The position numbers were made by a program, and so were the translations under genes. A stretch of DNA of 64,000 nucleotides from Symbiodinium natans (lineage: Eukaryota > Sar > Dinophyceae > Suessiales > Symbiodiniaceae), in assembly GCA_905221605.1 (NCBI GenBank), contig CAJNDS010001768.1, forward strand, positions 670,116 to 734,115. The letters are read 5' to 3'. The notes beneath the pieces are model-generated. The model had not been told where the DNA came from. It was given only the letters and a program-made list of their open reading frames with translations, and searched no databases. Positions 61,715-64,000 of the stretch are shown piece after piece; within the stretch, counting starts at the first letter, position 1; every line of letters begins with the position of its first letter.

Positions 61715-62180
61715 CGTCCCTGACCTACCCCCCCACGGCGTCGGAATTCCGGACTTGCGATTCCGGAGTTTTTTGGAGTTGGAGGCTGCAGCAGAAAACT
61801 GCGATTCCTTACTACTGCGCTTGCAAGGATCATTGCCCAAAGCAATCGTTCCTGACCTACCCCCCACGAAGTCGGAATTCAGGGCCACAAGACCAAGGCT
61901 TGGGATTAATAAAACCCCCGACAATAGTGGAAAGCCCAGCGGGCCCGGGACCTCGGTGGGCCGGACTTGCGACTCCGGAGTTTTTTGGAGTTGGAGGCTG
62001 CAGCAGAAAACTGCGATTCAATAACTACTGCGCTTGCAGGGATCATTGCTCAAATCAATCGTTCCTGTCCTACCCCCCACGGAGTCGGAATTCAGGGCCA
62101 CCAAGGGCCGGAGCGTGGGATTAATCATAAAACCCCCGACAATAATGGAAAGCCCGGCGGGGCCGGGACCTCGGGGCCCG
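61715..62180. repeat. about 215-bp tandem repeat
   Basis: Three units start at about 61716, 61843 and 62058 with CAATCG(T/C)(T/C)CCTG.CCTACCC; the first lacks about 85 bp. Landmarks are GGAGTTTTTTGGAGTTGGAG, GCAGCAGAAAACTGCGATTC and AACCCCCGACAATA. Confidence 0.85.
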
Positions 62181-64000
62181 GAATTACCGTTCGCAAGGAT
62201 TTTGGAAGGTCCCAAAAAGTCCCTGCACCAGGGTTTGATCCAAATGTGCCAAATCCAGATGAATTCATCTGGCTTTGTGAAGGCTTTTGAAAGATCCAAA
62301 AGGTCACTGCAGCGGGTTTTTATCCAAATGTGCCAATTCCAAATGAATTTGCGGTTTGGAGGTCCCGAAACCTCCAAAACGGCTTCAGCAAGGCTTGTTA
62401 CAGGCTTCTGCAAGCCTTCAAATTATGCTTGCAAAGGCTTTGAGCCACGTGAACAAGCCTTGTAAATGGCTTTGTGAAGGCTTTTGGAAGGTCCCAAAAG
62501 GTTCCTGCGCCAGGATCCACATGTGCCAACTCCCAATTAAAACTCAAAGAGCGCCTTCCAATTGCGCCTTGCAGGCAAGAACGGCTTCAGCAAGGCTTGT
62601 CGAAGCCTTGCTGAAGTCGTTTTGGGGGTTTTACGAGGCTTGTCGAAGTGGCTCAAAGCCTTCAGCAAGGAGATTCGGAAGGCTTGATTGAAGAGGCTTG
62701 AAGAAGCCTTGCTGAAGCCGTTTTGGAGGTTTCGGGACCTGCAAACCGCAATTGGAAAGTGCTTAAAGACTTCATCTGGAATGGGCACACTTGGGTGAAA
62801 TCCTGGCGCAGGGACCTTTTGGGACCTTCCAACAGCCTTCCCAAAGCCATTTACAAGGCTTGTCCAAGTGGCTCAAAGCCTTCAGCAGGCTTGCAGAAGG
62901 CCGTATTTGGATGAAATCCTCGCGCAGGTACCTTTTTGGGGACCTTCCAAAAGCCTTCCCAAAGCCATTTACAAGGCTTGTCCAAGTGGCTCAGATGAAG
63001 TCGTAAAGCACTTTCCAATTGCAGTTTGCAGGTCCCGAAACCTCTAAAACGGCCTCAGCAAGGCTCTTGCAATCAGCAAGCCTTACTATCCTTGCTGAAG
63101 GCTTGCAAAAGCCACTTGGACAAGCCTTGCAAATGGCTTTAGGACCTTTAGGAAAGCTTTTGGAAGGTCCAAAAAGCAAGGCTTCTTCAGCCCTTCTGCA
63201 AGCCTTCCAGTATCCTTGCTGAAGGCTTGGACAAGCTTTGTAAATGGCTTTGGGCTTTAGGAAACTTCTGCGGCCCGGGGACTCGGGTCACGGTGAGTTG
63301 GTGAAATTGAAGGCCTTTGGAGGCGTTTTTAAGGCCGATCCTGAAAATGCCCCCTCCGGGGTTCGAGCCCGGGGCCTCGGATCAGAAGCTCAATCGCTTT
63401 ACCATCAGGCCATTCGGTCTGTGCCTGTCACAAGGCAAATAAGCTAATAATCCAGACTGAAGCTTGAAGCTCGCGTTTTGGGCTCGGCCCGGGTCCCTGT
63501 CGCGTTTTTTCTCAGTTTGTCCAGCTCAGACGTTATTGGTGGGGACTTCCAAAAGGCCTTGTTCTGCACTGTTTGGACAACCCTGCAGCACCCGGGCTTT
63601 TGGAAGGTCACAAAACGTCCCTGCGCCAGGAATTCATCCTAATGTGCCAAGCGCAGATGAAATCATAAAGCACTTTCCAAATGCGGTTTGCAGGTCCCGA
63701 AACCTCCAAAACGGCTTCAGCAAGGCTTCTTCGAGCCTCTTCAAGCCTTCTGCAAGCCTTCCGAATCTCCTTGCAAAGGCTTTTTCAAGCCTTCTGAAAG
63801 CCTTGGAGCCACTTGGCAAGGCTTTTTCAAGCCTTCTGCAAGCCTTCCGATTCTACCTGCTGAAGGCTTTGAGCCACTTGGAGAAGCCTTGTAAATGGCT
63901 TTGGGAAAGCTTTTGGAAGGTCCCAAAAGGTCCCTGCAGCAGGATTTCATCCAAATGCGCCAATTCCAGATAAAGTCATAAAGCACTTTCCAATTGCGGT
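62181..64000. repeat. complex AAGCCTTCAGCAAGGCTTG satellite with inverted copies
   Basis: Blocks combining GGAAGGTCCCAAAAGGTCCC, CCAAATGTGCCAATTCC, CAGGTCCCGAAACCTCCAAA and runs of AAGCCTT/AAGGCTT words occur in both orientations. Copies at about 62707-62793 and 62992-63070 are inverted with respect to each other. The field reaches the end of the window, so its size is unknown. Open frames here are repeat-derived. Confidence 0.85.
63350..63420 (-). pseudogene. tRNA-like sequence inside the satellite field
   Basis: On the minus strand an A-box-like TGGCCTGATGGTAAAGCGA is followed, 20-odd bases on, by a T-arm with a 5-bp stem (CCGGG/CCCGG) and loop CTCGAAC, then a TTTT run. The acceptor stem does not pair and the anticodon stem is poor. 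A tRNA pseudogene or SINE head is more likely than an active tRNA gene. Confidence 0.4.

Overview
The window is nuclear DNA from a eukaryote, most likely a dinoflagellate (genus not determinable by hand). The supporting signs are plant/dinoflagellate-type telomere heptamers (TTTAGGG)n, GC and GA splice donors beside GT, acceptors of the AG|G type, an ankyrin protein with a ubiquitin-like N-terminus that starts MLRVTKLSGEE, a retroelement carrying reverse transcriptase, cytosine-methyltransferase-like and tyrosine-recombinase domains, and a 12-nt match to the 3' half of the dinoflagellate spliced leader. No bacterial operon, CRISPR array or rRNA gene was seen.

Layout. 1-2.07 kb: gene-free, telomeric tracts. 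2.08-4.24 kb (-): six-exon ankyrin gene; at least two of its five introns are short transposon-like insertions with terminal inverted repeats and 4-bp target duplications. 4.25-20.6 kb: no genes; dozens of interstitial telomeric tracts in both orientations, each array with its own variant unit, separated by about 100-200 bp of unrelated DNA, with small palindromic elements interspersed. 20.64-22.21 kb: a retroposed-looking block with 13-bp flanking repeats that holds a chimeric alpha-tubulin/ubiquitin open frame. 22.2-32.8 kb: an AT-rich island, then more telomeric mosaic. 33.1-40.6 kb (-): a degenerate DIRS-like retroelement. 40.7-46.6 kb: telomeric mosaic. 46.65-48.1 kb (-): intronless multi-pass membrane protein whose start codon abuts a telomeric array. 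48.1-52.2 kb: telomeric tract, then GC-rich minisatellites and unassigned DNA. 52.17-58.72 kb (-), perhaps from 59.26 kb: a DDX60-like Ski2-family DExH helicase gene of at least eight exons, several of its introns showing how they arose. 59.3-64 kb: unassigned sequence grading into three complex tandem-repeat families that run off the right edge.

The main story is genome architecture. Short DNA elements become introns inside genes (ankyrin and helicase genes), while related small palindromic elements and telomere-repeat tracts fill the intergenic space. One palindromic element is split by a telomeric tract, which shows that tracts arrive as insertions. Telomeric tracts are nearly excluded from the genes, the retroelement and the right-hand satellite field; the one exception inside a gene is a small helicase intron built of telomere repeat.

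Exon joins were deduced by hand from reading frame and family conservation. Repeat boundaries and counts are approximate.
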